A stretch of 64,000 nucleotides of DNA from Oscillospiraceae bacterium (lineage in GTDB: Bacteria > Bacillota > Clostridia > Oscillospirales > Ruminococcaceae), in contig JAHZAU010000002.1 in the NCBI GenBank assembly GCA_019423755.1, positions 128,657-192,656 on the forward strand, given 5' to 3'. Below, piece by piece: positions 48,117 through 58,240 of this stretch (within the stretch, counting starts at the first letter, position 1; the number at the start of each line of letters is the position of its first letter). Below the pieces are notes generated by a model. The model saw only the letters and a program-made list of their open reading frames with translations, was not told where the DNA came from and did not search any database. Both the position numbers and the translations under genes were made by a program.

Positions 48117-49541
48117 TCAATCCAGCAGCTGTCCCGGGCCCGGCAGGGGAGAGGCGCTGGGGGCCTTTGCCGCCACGCGGGCTTTTTCCTTGCGGGAAAG
48201 CTCCCGCCCGATGGTCAGCAGCATCACCACATAGCAGGCCACGCCGCCGATCACATTGGAAATGGGTTCGGCCAAAAACACGCCGTACACCCCCAGCCCC
48301 GCCACATGGGGCAGCCAGAGGGTCAGCGGGATAATAATAAACGCCTTTCGCAGCAGGGAGAAGAAGATGGCCTGCCGGGCGCGGCCCAGGGCCACCGTGG
48401 CGCACTGTCCCGCCATCTGCAGCGCCATCAGGAAGATACCGGCGAAGTACACCTGCATGGTGGGCACGCTGGCGGCGATGATGGTCTCGCTGGTGGTAAA
48501 CAGCGCGGCGATCTGCCGGGGAAACAGCAAAATCACCAGCCACATAACGGTAGTATACCCCACACAAAGCAGGGTCACCCAAAAGATACCCTGGCGCACC
48601 CGCTTATACTGGCCGGCGCCGTAGTTGAAACTGAGCACCGGCTGGCCGGCGTTGGTCAGGGAGTTGGCCGGGGTGATGGACACCTCCCGCACCGAGCTCA
48701 AAATGGTCATGACGCTGACGTAAAGCTCCCCGCCAAACTGCTGCAGCACGGTGTTGCACACCGCCTGGGCGATGCAGTTGGTAAAGGTCATGACGAAGTT
48801 GGCAAAGCCCAGCCGGGTGATGCGCAGCACGATCTTGCCGGGCAGGCCCATCCACCGGCGTTCCAGCCGGATGAGGGCCTTTTCTCCCCGCAAAAACCGC
48901 ATCGCCCACACCGCCGAAAGCAGCTGGGAGATCACCGTGGCCAGCGCCGCGCCCCGCACCCCCATCCCGGCGCCGAAGATCAGCAGCGGGTCCAGGATGA
49001 TGTTGGCCACCGCGCCCAGCAGCACGGTCATCATGCCGGTGCGGGCAAAGCCCTGGGCGTTGATAAAGGGGTTGAGCCCCAGCCCGATCATCATGAAGAT
49101 GCTCCCGGTCAGGTAGATATTCAGGTACTGCTCGGCGTAGGGGTAGGTGAGGTCACTGGCGCCCAGCAGGTACAAAAGCGGCTGGCGCACCAGGTAGCAG
49201 AACACCGGCAGCGCCACCCCGGTGAGCAGCAGCAGGGTAAAGCTGGTGCCCAGGATGCAGCGGGCCTCCTGGGTATCCCCGCGGCCTCTCGCCATGGAAA
49301 AAAGCGGGGCGCCGCCGGCCCCGAACAGGTTGGAAAAGGCCGTCACCGCCAGCAGCACTGGGAAGGTGAGCCCCACCCCGGCCAGCATATTGGCGGTATC
49401 CCCGGGCAGATGCCCCAGGTACATGCGGTCTACCATATTATACAGAACATTGACCAGCTGGGCGAAGGTCATTGGCAAGGCCAGGCGCAGGATATTGCCT
49501 GCTACCGAGCCTTGCGCAAAATCTCCCGTCTCTCCCTGCAT
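48117..49541 (-). CDS. MATE family efflux transporter
   Basis: A 474-residue membrane protein of the MATE superfamily, close to the NorM/MepA-like group: NILRLALPMTFAQLVNVLYNMVDRMYLGH, GGAPLFSMARGRGD, NPFINAQGFARTGM, ILDPLLIF and NAGQPVLSFNYGAGQYKRVRQGI in the second half. AAGGAGGG precedes ATG. It lies between xpaC (40-bp gap) and telA (50-bp gap) on the same strand, so it is probably co-transcribed and may serve the same envelope or toxic-compound response. The substrate is unknown. Confidence 0.93.
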   Translation of the reverse strand: MQGETGDFAQGSVAGNILRLALPMTFAQLVNVLYNMVDRMYLGHLPGDTANMLAGVGLTFPVLLAVTAFSNLFGAGGAPLFSMARGRGDTQEARCILGTSFTLLLLTGVALPVFCYLVRQPLLYLLGASDLTYPYAEQYLNIYLTGSIFMMIGLGLNPFINAQGFARTGMMTVLLGAVANIILDPLLIFGAGMGVRGAALATVISQLLSAVWAMRFLRGEKALIRLERRWMGLPGKIVLRITRLGFANFVMTFTNCIAQAVCNTVLQQFGGELYVSVMTILSSVREVSITPANSLTNAGQPVLSFNYGAGQYKRVRQGIFWVTLLCVGYTTVMWLVILLFPRQIAALFTTSETIIAASVPTMQVYFAGIFLMALQMAGQCATVALGRARQAIFFSLLRKAFIIIPLTLWLPHVAGLGVYGVFLAEPISNVIGGVACYVVMLLTIGRELSRKEKARVAAKAPSASPLPGPGQLLD

Positions 49542-49580
49542 GTCGATCCCTCCTTGGCCGCAGTCCGGCCCGCCGCGGGG

Positions 49581-50780
49581 CTACGCCTTCGGCCCTTTGG
49601 GGGACGACGGGCTGCCAAAGCCGCTTTGGGTCAGCCCTTCCTGCGCAAGCATCGCCTGAAGGGCGGAAATATCGGTGGAAATATCCAGCGTCTCCTCCTG
49701 GAACAGGCTGTCCAGCAGGTTTTGGAACGCCAGATTGATGGTATCCAGCGCCGTGGCGATCTCCGCCTTGGCCTGGATGAGGTTTTCGCCCTGCACCGGC
49801 TGGGCGTCAAACCGACAGTACGCTTCCAGCAGCTTTAAGGTGGTGGGCAGGTAGTAGTCCATAAAGCGGCGGATCTCCGGCAGCTGGTCCGGGTCCTTCT
49901 TCACCGCCTCGAAGATCTGCCGGGTGATCTGTTCCAGCCGGTCGATCTTGTGGGAGATCTCCTCCCCGGGGATCAGGTCGTTTGCCTGACGGATGCGGGT
50001 CAAAAAGCTCTGCCCCTCCTTGAGGGCGGCGGCCAGCTGGGCGTTGGCGGCGGTCTGCGCCTCCTCCTCCCGCTTTTTCTTGGCCAGTTCCTCCGCCCGC
50101 AGGTACTGCCGGTAGGTCTCGTCCCCCAGGATGAGGGTAGTTTTCTGGGCGTCCAGGTGGCAGTGGGGCAGCAGCCCGGAGGCGATCATCTTTTCCAGGT
50201 CCCGCACCACATACTCCTCCGGCTTGCGCACCGCCGCGGCCAGCGCCGAAACGGGGCAGAGGTCACAGGAGCGGATCTCCCGGGCGTAGGCGTTGCAGCG
50301 GCGCACCCGTCCGCTGCGGACGATGCCCGCCCGCAGCAGCAGCCCGCACACCAGGGTCAGCAGCACGCTGACCCCCAAAAAGACCCCCATGCCCCAAGCG
50401 GCCACCCCGCCGGACAGCAGGAAGAATCCCGCCAGCGCCCCGATGGAGCAGATGGCAAAGACCCCCAGCCCCAGCGCGCCGAACACCGTCATCAGGATGC
50501 CGCTGGTGCTCACCGACGGCATCCCGGCAAAGCAGGCGCAGCGGCCCCTTTCCGGCTCCCGGTGGGGAGGCGGGGGAGGAGGCGTGGTGCCGTAGCCGCC
50601 AGGCGCATCCGTCCGGCCAGGCCCGCCGGGGGGCGGCGGGTCGTCCCCCAGCACCCGTTTGACCGTGCGGTTTAGTTTTTCCTCCATCCGGTGCAGGTCC
50701 TGGGTGTCCACACCGCTTTCCACCGTGCGGCGCACCAGCCGGCCCAGCTCCCGGATCAGATTATCAGGTCCATAATACAT
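49581..50780 (-). CDS. xpaC: XpaC-like protein (5-bromo-4-chloroindolyl phosphate hydrolysis family)
   Basis: A 399-residue protein: polar N-terminus with a Pro-rich linker (about 45-75), two membrane helices (near 90-150, containing SGILMTVFGALGLGVFAICSIGALAGFFLL), then a cytosolic domain. The C-terminal region with IRQANDLIPGEEISHKIDRLEQITRQIFEAV and RRFMDYYLPTTLKLLEAYC is the XpaC signature. Cys-rich spots (RGRCACFAG; RRCNAYAREIRSCDLC) are unusual and could bind metal. ATG 50778-50780 follows GAGGGAATG. The family name comes from a B. subtilis screen; its biochemical role is not known. It heads the xpaC-MATE-telA operon. Confidence 0.85.
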   Translation of the reverse strand: MYYGPDNLIRELGRLVRRTVESGVDTQDLHRMEEKLNRTVKRVLGDDPPPPGGPGRTDAPGGYGTTPPPPPPHREPERGRCACFAGMPSVSTSGILMTVFGALGLGVFAICSIGALAGFFLLSGGVAAWGMGVFLGVSVLLTLVCGLLLRAGIVRSGRVRRCNAYAREIRSCDLCPVSALAAAVRKPEEYVVRDLEKMIASGLLPHCHLDAQKTTLILGDETYRQYLRAEELAKKKREEEAQTAANAQLAAALKEGQSFLTRIRQANDLIPGEEISHKIDRLEQITRQIFEAVKKDPDQLPEIRRFMDYYLPTTLKLLEAYCRFDAQPVQGENLIQAKAEIATALDTINLAFQNLLDSLFQEETLDISTDISALQAMLAQEGLTQSGFGSPSSPKGPKA

Positions 50781-50856
50781 AGCATTCCCTCGTAACAGAA
50801 GGCCCCCGGGGCATCCCGCCGGAAAGCCGGATTTCATAACTCGCGTGATTATGGTT

Positions 50857-50885
50857 ATTATAGACCATCAAAAGCAAAATCACAA
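50857..50885 (-). promoter_or_regulatory. Promoter of the xpaC operon
   Basis: Minus-strand TTGTGA (50880-50885), 17-base spacer, TATAAT (50857-50862); short ATGGT/ACCAT arms flank the -10 box. Confidence 0.65.
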
Positions 50886-50941
50886 GAAAGAATCCGTGAA
50901 CAAAACCGCCGTCCGGGGCCTTCCCCGGCGGGTCCGCGCTC

Positions 50942-50971
50942 TTGCGCCGCGGGAAGGATGCGTGATATAAT
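50942..50971 (+). promoter_or_regulatory. Promoter of lepA
   Basis: TTGCGC (50942-50947), 18-base spacer, TATAAT (50966-50971) with an extended TG. The leader of about 140 nt to 51116 contains no gene or clear structure. Confidence 0.6.
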
Positions 50972-51116
50972 AAGGAGAAACCATTGGATCTACCCAGGGA
51001 GCCGGGAAACGCCCCCGCTGCGGCGCTTTTCCCGCCGTCCCTGATCTTTTTCCTATCACCTCTCCCTCCGGCCCCGCCCCGGCGGCCGCCGAAAAACCCA
51101 ACCGAAGGAGCCCAAT

Positions 51117-52937
<1,821 letters not shown>

Positions 52938-52967
52938 CGCCCTTTCCAATTTACGCAAAGCAATCAA

Positions 52968-53000
52968 AAACCGCCCTTTCCCAGTGGGAAAGGGCGGTTT
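52968..53000. terminator. Bidirectional terminator between lepA and the nitroreductase
   Basis: A perfect 15-bp stem AAACCGCCCTTTCCC/GGGAAAGGGCGGTTT with T-rich exits on both strands. Confidence 0.93.
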
Positions 53001-53007
53001 TTTGCGG

Positions 53008-53748
53008 TTAATATTCCTCCCCGTGGGAGAAGGCTTTGAGATATTCGGCCACCGAGCGGGTCATTTCCTTGGAAAATTCGGAGTTGTACTTGCGTTTGCA
53101 GAAGGCCTCCATCCATTCCTCGTAGGTCTTGGCGAGAGGCTTTTCTTTCAGCAGTTGGCGCAGCTCGGCGCCGTCCATACGACGGTAGCCGTTTTGGTGG
53201 ACGATCTGCTCCATGGGGCAGCGGCGGGGCTTTTCCCGCTCCATCTGCTGGGCGGTGGGGTAGCCGAAGACCAGCATGGCCGCCGGGAAGACGAACTCCG
53301 GCAGGTGGAGCAGCTTACGGTGCTCCTCACAGCGCTCCATAATGTCGCCGATGTAGCAGGAGCCGATGCCCAGGCTCCAAGCGGCGATGACGGCGTTCTG
53401 TGCGGCGATGTTAGTGTCGCTGACCGCCAGCAGCAGGTCGCCGACGCCGGGTTTGCGGGGCTGGCAGCCGGCGTCTACAAAGGCGTCGTACCACTTCTGG
53501 AAGTCGGCGCAGAACACCAGCACCATGGCCGCTTTGGCGATAAAGGGCTGGTTGTCGCAGGTGACGGCCAGCTGGTCCTTGAGGGCCTGGTCGGTGATCT
53601 CCAGGATGGTGTACATCTGCTGGTTGCCGGCGGTGGGTGCCTGGGCAGCCGCTTCCAGGATGGCCTCCCGGGCCTCGGGCGGGATGGGACGGTCCTCAAA
53701 GGCGCGGACCGACTTGCGGCTGTACAGGTTTTGCAGCACTTCGTTCAT
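53008..53748 (-). CDS. Nitroreductase family FMN-dependent oxidoreductase
   Basis: A 246-residue enzyme starting MNEVLQNLYSRKSVRAFEDRPIPPEAREAIL, the FMN-contact Arg/Ser pattern of NAD(P)H nitroreductases; QAPTAGNQQMYTILEI and the later SLGIGSCYIGDIMERCEE and LVFGYPT follow. The C-terminal extension (YRRMDGAELRQLLKEK onward) is longer than in the short NfsB type. ATG 53746-53748 follows AAGGTCAT; the upstream extension is not used because a TTGACT/TACGAT promoter lies just ahead. Likely reduces nitro or quinone compounds; substrate unknown. Confidence 0.9.
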   Translation of the reverse strand: MNEVLQNLYSRKSVRAFEDRPIPPEAREAILEAAAQAPTAGNQQMYTILEITDQALKDQLAVTCDNQPFIAKAAMVLVFCADFQKWYDAFVDAGCQPRKPGVGDLLLAVSDTNIAAQNAVIAAWSLGIGSCYIGDIMERCEEHRKLLHLPEFVFPAAMLVFGYPTAQQMEREKPRRCPMEQIVHQNGYRRMDGAELRQLLKEKPLAKTYEEWMEAFCKRKYNSEFSKEMTRSVAEYLKAFSHGEEY

Positions 53749-53784
53749 AGGGATGACCTTCTTTCCGGGTGGGATTTTTCCTAT

Positions 53785-53813
53785 ATCGTAGCACTTTACT
53801 GCGTCAAAGTCAA
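53785..53813 (-). promoter_or_regulatory. Promoter of the nitroreductase gene
   Basis: Minus-strand TTGACT (53808-53813), 17-base spacer, TACGAT (53785-53790). Confidence 0.65.
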
Positions 53814-53828
53814 CGGCAGGCGTCACAC

Positions 53829-53888
53829 GAAAAAACAGAGCCGCCCGCGGCCGTTCCAAGGGGTGTTGGACGGCAGCGGGAAGCTCTG
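53829..53888 (-). terminator. Terminator after the gene at 53924
   Basis: A long stem with outer arms CAGAGC (53836-53841) and GCTCTG (53883-53888) and paired inner blocks, followed by TTTTTT on the minus strand. Confidence 0.85.
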
Positions 53889-53923
53889 CTGTGTGGATGA
53901 ATATCAAAAATAGGAAATGGTCG

Positions 53924-54505
53924 TTATTTTGCTACGCGGCGGTACTCCAAGGGCAGGTCGTAGCCAAAGGTGCGCTTGCCGTTGACCTCGATGGTCTCGG
54001 TGACCTCCAGAACCTGGGGGGAGAACCGCTCAAAGAGGGTGAACTTCATCACCGGGGTGAACCAGCTTTCGCTGCCGCCTACCCAGGCGTCGCCCTCCTT
54101 CTTGTACCAGGCGGGAGTGAACTTCTCCGATACTTCCAGGCTGGCCGCCGGGATGGGGGAGAGGTTGTCGGCCCGGAAGGTCTCCTTGGTGTAACCCTCG
54201 GGGATCTCGTAGGAGGTCAGCTTCACCTGACCGTCCTCGTAGGTAAAGAGGAACAGGTGGGGCATGGGGTTGGTGCGGCCCTTCTGGGTGTAGTAGCTTT
54301 CCTCCAGCACAAAGGCCCCGGCAAAGTCCTCCGGCAGACCGGTGATGGCGCCGGTGCAGTCGGTGTTTACATGGCGGGCATGGGGATAGCCCTCTACGCC
54401 CTGGCTTTCCAGCTGCCGAAGCTGCTGGCTGTTGTCAAACTCGCCGCAGAGGATCTGCAAAAATTCTTCCAGCTGCGGCGCAAGGGTACGTTCATTCAGA
54501 TTCAT
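53924..54505 (-). CDS. Protein of unknown function (193 aa)
   Basis: Starts at the ATG 54503-54505, eight bases after AAGGAGG; another ATG two codons upstream is too close to it. The protein is soluble, without signal or membrane segments. Landmarks: LEEFLQILCGEFDNSQQLRQLESQG, HARHVNTDCTGAITGLPEDFAGAFVLEESYYTQKG, LFLFTYEDGQVKLTSYEIPEGYTKE and KFTLFERFSPQVLEVTETIEVNGKRTFGYDLPLEYRR. The layout faintly recalls the CpcT/CpeT-like barrel, but I would not assign it. It has its own terminator. Confidence 0.75.
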   Translation of the reverse strand: MNLNERTLAPQLEEFLQILCGEFDNSQQLRQLESQGVEGYPHARHVNTDCTGAITGLPEDFAGAFVLEESYYTQKGRTNPMPHLFLFTYEDGQVKLTSYEIPEGYTKETFRADNLSPIPAASLEVSEKFTPAWYKKEGDAWVGGSESWFTPVMKFTLFERFSPQVLEVTETIEVNGKRTFGYDLPLEYRRVAK

Positions 54506-54613
54506 CGTCATCGCCTCCTTCTTTTATTGTACGGGCAGGTTTCGGCCGCAAAATAGGCCAAAAAGGCGAAGAAAACGTGAACTTTTTTCTTTTGCGCGGG
54601 ATTTTCCCCTAGT

Positions 54614-55417
54614 TTATTCCAGATTCAGCTTGTTTTGGAGCACATAGCGGCAGATCTGGAAGTAGATGGTGGAGATGATCAGCGCATAGATGATGCAGCC
54701 TCCCAGCACCCAGTTTGCGATGGAAGCGGTGCCCTCAAAGCTCCAATCCAGGTAGGTGGTGCCCCAGCCCAGCACCTGGCCAATGAGGCTCAGCCAGATG
54801 CTTTCGGCGGCGCCGATGCCCAGATAGATGAGGATGGCGGTGGGCACCCGCCAGCTGTTGCGGGGCTGCAGCTGGGACAGGCACATGGCGGCGTAGGCCT
54901 GCATGATCATCTGGATCACCGCTGCCAGCAGATAAAGCAGCAGCAGGATCATTGTGCCCATGACCTGCCAGCCCTCCGGCGGCATCTTGGCCACTACTTC
55001 GCCGATCAGTTGGAAGATCTGCCCCAGGTCCTGAAGGAGGTTGCCCCAGTTGATGGAGCCGGCCAGCAGCACCATAGCGGTAAGGACGGCTACCACGCCG
55101 GAAAGCACCACCCAAACCAGGCTCACCAGCAGCTTGGAAAGGATCAGATGCCCCGGTTTCACCGGCAGGGTGTTCATCAGGTAGCCCTCGTCCCCCAGCA
55201 GGTTTTTATAAAACCGGGTGACGGTGATCACCGCAAAGACCACCATCAGCGCCACATACAGCGACACCAGCACCAGCGTGCTGATGCCGATGCCCGCCGG
55301 CAGCTGCCAGGCCATAAACAGGGCGTTGATGGCCGACACCACCAGGATGCCGCCGTACAGCGGCAGGAAGGTGCGGCCGGTGGCTTCCAGCTCGTAATGC
55401 ATCAGTTTTCCTAACAT
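54614..55417 (-). CDS. ABC-2 type transporter permease
   Basis: A 267-residue protein with about six membrane helices, starting MLGKLMHYELEATGRTFLPLYGG. The helix LYVALMVVFAVITVTRFYKNLLGDEGYLMNTLPVKPGHLILSKLLVSLVW includes the loop seen in bacterial ABC exporter permeases. It overlaps the ATPase stop by 7 bases and follows GGGAGG, so it is translated with it. It is the last gene of the regulator-ATPase-permease operon. Likely exports or expels an antimicrobial or cell-envelope compound; substrate unknown. Confidence 0.85.
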   Translation of the reverse strand: MLGKLMHYELEATGRTFLPLYGGILVVSAINALFMAWQLPAGIGISTLVLVSLYVALMVVFAVITVTRFYKNLLGDEGYLMNTLPVKPGHLILSKLLVSLVWVVLSGVVAVLTAMVLLAGSINWGNLLQDLGQIFQLIGEVVAKMPPEGWQVMGTMILLLLYLLAAVIQMIMQAYAAMCLSQLQPRNSWRVPTAILIYLGIGAAESIWLSLIGQVLGWGTTYLDWSFEGTASIANWVLGGCIIYALIISTIYFQICRYVLQNKLNLE

Positions 55418-56109
55418 CTGAATACCTCCCGGAACAGTTGGTCGATGGATTTCTGGTTTTCGTCCCGGACCTGGTCCACCGGGCCGCCCAGCAGGATGCG
55501 CCCGTTGGAGAGGAAGAGCACGTCGTCAAAGATGGTCTCCACGTCCTGGATCAGGTGGGTGGTAATGAGGATGGAGGAGTCCTCGGCGTAGCTGCTCAGG
55601 ATCGTACGCAGGATGTAGTCCCGGGCAGCCGGGTCCACCCCGCCGATGGGCTCATCCAGGACATAGAGCTTGGCTCGGCGGGACATGACCAGCACCAGCT
55701 GGACCTTCTCCTTGTTGCCCTTGCTCAGGGTGCGCAGGCGTGCGGCCGGGTCGATGTTCAGCTCCTGGAGCATCTGTTCGGCGCGCTGCCGGTCAAAATC
55801 GGCGTAAAAGTCCCCGAAAAAGTCCAGCATCTGGCGGATGCGCATCCAGCCGTTAAGGTAGCTGCGCTCCGGCAGGTAGGACAGCACCGATTTGCTGTGC
55901 AGCCCGGGCTGCTGGCCGTCGACGAGCACCTGTCCGGCGGTGGGCTGCAGCAGACCGGCCGCCAGCTTGATGGTGGTGCTTTTGCCGCAGCCGTTGGGCC
56001 CCAGCAGGCCCACGATCTTGCCCGGCTCGATGGAAAAGCTCAGCTGGTCCAGCACCCGGTGGGTGTGGTAATTTTTCGTCACGTTGCGAAACTCTAAAAC
56101 AGGCGTCAT
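55411..56109 (-). CDS. ABC transporter ATP-binding protein (exporter type)
   Basis: A 232-residue ATPase with Walker A GLLGPNGCGKST, the short Q-loop region SVLSYLPERSYL, a signature of the LSKGNKEKVQLVLV type, Walker B LYVLDEPIGGVDP and the H-loop ITTHLIQDVET. The form is that of ABC-2 exporters controlled by YtrA-like GntR regulators. It starts 4 bases after the regulator stop and overlaps the permease. Confidence 0.92.
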   Translation of the reverse strand: MTPVLEFRNVTKNYHTHRVLDQLSFSIEPGKIVGLLGPNGCGKSTTIKLAAGLLQPTAGQVLVDGQQPGLHSKSVLSYLPERSYLNGWMRIRQMLDFFGDFYADFDRQRAEQMLQELNIDPAARLRTLSKGNKEKVQLVLVMSRRAKLYVLDEPIGGVDPAARDYILRTILSSYAEDSSILITTHLIQDVETIFDDVLFLSNGRILLGGPVDQVRDENQKSIDQLFREVFRC

Positions 56110-56113
56110 CCCT

Positions 56114-56497
56114 CTATGCCTTCCTTTCTGATTCCGTTTCCTCCAAGGCGCGCTGCACCAGGTCCAGAATAGCCGGACCGTCGTACCCCAGCGCCCGCAC
56201 CGCTTGGAGCATGGCGCGGACCTGGGCGTCTGCCAGCTCCCGGGAAAGGTTTTGGAGCAGCTGGCGGTCGTCGGTGATAAAGCGCCCGGCGGTGCGCTGG
56301 CTGTATACCAGGCCCTCCCGCTCCAGCTCGGAAAGCGCCCGCTGCATGGTGTTGGGGTTGACCCCCGCTTCCAGCGCCAGGTCCCGGACCGAGGGGAGCT
56401 TCTCCCCGGGGGCGTACCGCCCCGATGCGATGTTTGATTTCACCGCGGATATGATCTGCTGATAGATGGGCTGTGTTTCGTTAAAGGCCCAGGGCAT
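56114..56497 (-). CDS. GntR family regulator, YtrA subfamily
   Basis: A 127-residue repressor with an N-terminal winged helix (IYQQIISAVKSNIASGRYAPGEKLPSVRDLALEAGVNPNTMQRALSELEREGLV) and a short C-terminal helical dimerisation tail. The absence of an effector domain is what defines the YtrA subfamily. GGAGG lies 6 bases before ATG. It is the first gene of the operon with the exporter ATPase and permease and very probably binds the palindrome at 56517-56542. Confidence 0.94.
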   Translation of the reverse strand: MPWAFNETQPIYQQIISAVKSNIASGRYAPGEKLPSVRDLALEAGVNPNTMQRALSELEREGLVYSQRTAGRFITDDRQLLQNLSRELADAQVRAMLQAVRALGYDGPAILDLVQRALEETESERKA

Positions 56498-56516
56498 CTC
56501 CTCACCTCCACTGTCA

Positions 56517-56542
56517 TATTGTATTATTGAACTAATACAATA
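56517..56542. promoter_or_regulatory. Perfect inverted-repeat operator of the YtrA-type operon
   Basis: TATTGTATTA, 6 bases, TAATACAATA: perfect 10-bp arms touching the -10 box and the transcription start. The position is ideal for a repressor. Confidence 0.8.
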
Positions 56543-56568
56543 ATATCAGTCTCTCCCTCCCTTGTCAA
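56540..56568 (-). promoter_or_regulatory. Promoter of the YtrA-type regulator/ABC operon
   Basis: Minus-strand TTGACA (56563-56568), 17-base spacer, TATTAT (56540-56545); the operator overlaps its -10. Confidence 0.8.
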
Positions 56569-56691
56569 GGGCCAGGAACGCATTTTTTCGCCCGATCCGC
56601 GCCTTTGGCGCCGCTGCGGTGGTATAAACGCCCGCCAACTTGGAAAAATAACGCCAACACCCCAAATATTTTTCCAGAAAGGTTGGGTCTT

Positions 56692-58182
56692 ATGAACCAA
56701 AACGAAAACCGTTCCCTTCCGCCTTCGGAGCGCTCCGGCGGCCGGTGGCTGCGCACCATCCTGGTGGTGCTGGTGGTCTTCTGCCTGGGGCTTTCCCTGT
56801 GGGCGGGCTTTTTGGCCATGCGGGCGGCGGAATACCGCCATCAGCTGGAAAACGCCTATATGCGGGACATCGACCAGGTGTGCGACGACCTGACGAACCT
56901 CTCCTCCGACCTGGTCAAGAGCCTGTACAGCGGCACCCCGGCGCAGCTTTCCCTGGTGTCGGCGAAAATGTGGAAGGAAGCTTCCTCCGCCAAGGAGTCG
57001 CTGGCAGGACTGCCCTCGGCCCAGCTGGGGCTGGACGGCACCTATCGCTTCCTGTCCCAGGTGGGGGACTACGCTCTCTCCCTCTCCAAAAAATCCATGC
57101 AGGGCCAGCCGGTCAGTGAGGAGGAGTACCAGCAGCTGCTCTCCCTACGGGAGTATGCCGACCGGCTCTCCTCCCAGGTGGACAGCCTGCAGCAGCGGCT
57201 GCGCAGCGGGGAGCTTTCCCTGGACCGGCTCATCCGCTCGGCTGACCGCAGCCAGACCGCCCAGCGCAATAACTTCTCGGTGACCGTCCCGGCGGAGGCC
57301 TCCACCGACCAGCCGGTGACGGAGAGCGAAGCCCAGGCCGCTTCGGAAGCGACCCCGGTGCAGCAAGCCGGCAACGAGGAGCTGGCCGCCATGGAAAAGG
57401 GCTTTACCGGCTACCCGTCGCTGATCTACGACGGACCGTTCTCCGACCATCTGCTGGACCGCACCCCCTTGCTCACCGAGGGGCAGCCCACCCTTTCGGT
57501 GGAGGAGGCCCGCGCCATCGCCGCCCGTTGGGCCGGGGTAGAGGAGTCCGCCCTTCCCAATATGCGGGAGGAAAACTCCCTCTGCCCGTGCTATGTCTTT
57601 TATGACGCCGAGCGCTTCTCGGTGGCGGTCAGCAAGCAGGGCGGGTATCTGGTGTACCTGATCCGCCCCGGCACCCCCGCCCCCGAAGCTGCCGCCGCCC
57701 TCTCCCGGGAGGACGCCGTCGCCCGAGCGCAGGCCTATCTTGCCGAAAACGGCCTTTCCTCCATGGAGGCCACCTATTATGAAGAAAAGGACGGCCGGCT
57801 GACCATCAACTTCGCCTACTTTGACCCGGAGGCCCAGGTACTGTGCTACACCGACCTGGTGAAGGTGGAGGTGGCGCTGCAAAATGGCGAGATCCTCAGC
57901 TGCGACGCCCGCGGCTACGTCATGAACCACCACGACCGCACCTTTGAGGCCCCGGCCCTTTCCCCGGAGGAAGCCCAGGCCTCGGTGAGCCAGAACCTGA
58001 CCATGGAGCGGGTACGCTTGGCGCTCATCCCCTCCCGGGGGCAGGAGCAGGTGCTGACCTATGAGTTCTTAGGCTCCAGCGCCACCGGCGACCAGGTGCT
58101 TTCTTATATCAACACCCAGACCGGCGCCGAGCAGGAGCTTTTGCTGCTGGTCCAGACCCCGGAAGGCACCCTGACCAAATGA
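56692..58182 (+). CDS. ypeB: Germination protein YpeB
   Basis: A 496-residue protein with one N-terminal membrane helix (about residues 19-42), a helical region (45-200) and two to three PepSY-like modules from about 245 to the end (LIYDGPFSDHLLDRTPLLTEG, PTLSVEEARAIAARWAGV, GGYLVYLIRP, LSREDAVARAQAYL). YpeB holds the cortex-lytic enzyme SleB in the spore and is normally encoded directly downstream of sleB. Here no sleB precedes it; the upstream gene is divergent. ATG 56692 follows AGAAAGG. The protein is longer than B. subtilis YpeB mainly in the linker (about residues 195-245). Confidence 0.9.
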   Translation: MNQNENRSLPPSERSGGRWLRTILVVLVVFCLGLSLWAGFLAMRAAEYRHQLENAYMRDIDQVCDDLTNLSSDLVKSLYSGTPAQLSLVSAKMWKEASSAKESLAGLPSAQLGLDGTYRFLSQVGDYALSLSKKSMQGQPVSEEEYQQLLSLREYADRLSSQVDSLQQRLRSGELSLDRLIRSADRSQTAQRNNFSVTVPAEASTDQPVTESEAQAASEATPVQQAGNEELAAMEKGFTGYPSLIYDGPFSDHLLDRTPLLTEGQPTLSVEEARAIAARWAGVEESALPNMREENSLCPCYVFYDAERFSVAVSKQGGYLVYLIRPGTPAPEAAAALSREDAVARAQAYLAENGLSSMEATYYEEKDGRLTINFAYFDPEAQVLCYTDLVKVEVALQNGEILSCDARGYVMNHHDRTFEAPALSPEEAQASVSQNLTMERVRLALIPSRGQEQVLTYEFLGSSATGDQVLSYINTQTGAEQELLLLVQTPEGTLTK

Positions 58183-58240
58183 TCCCCCTTTCTTCGCCGC
58201 CTGCGGCCTTTGGGCTGCGGGCGGCGTTTTTGCGGGGCGG

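Noticed and set aside
53924..54505. Phycobilin lyase CpcT/CpeT
   Set aside because: Only a vague resemblance in one segment; no phycobiliprotein context.
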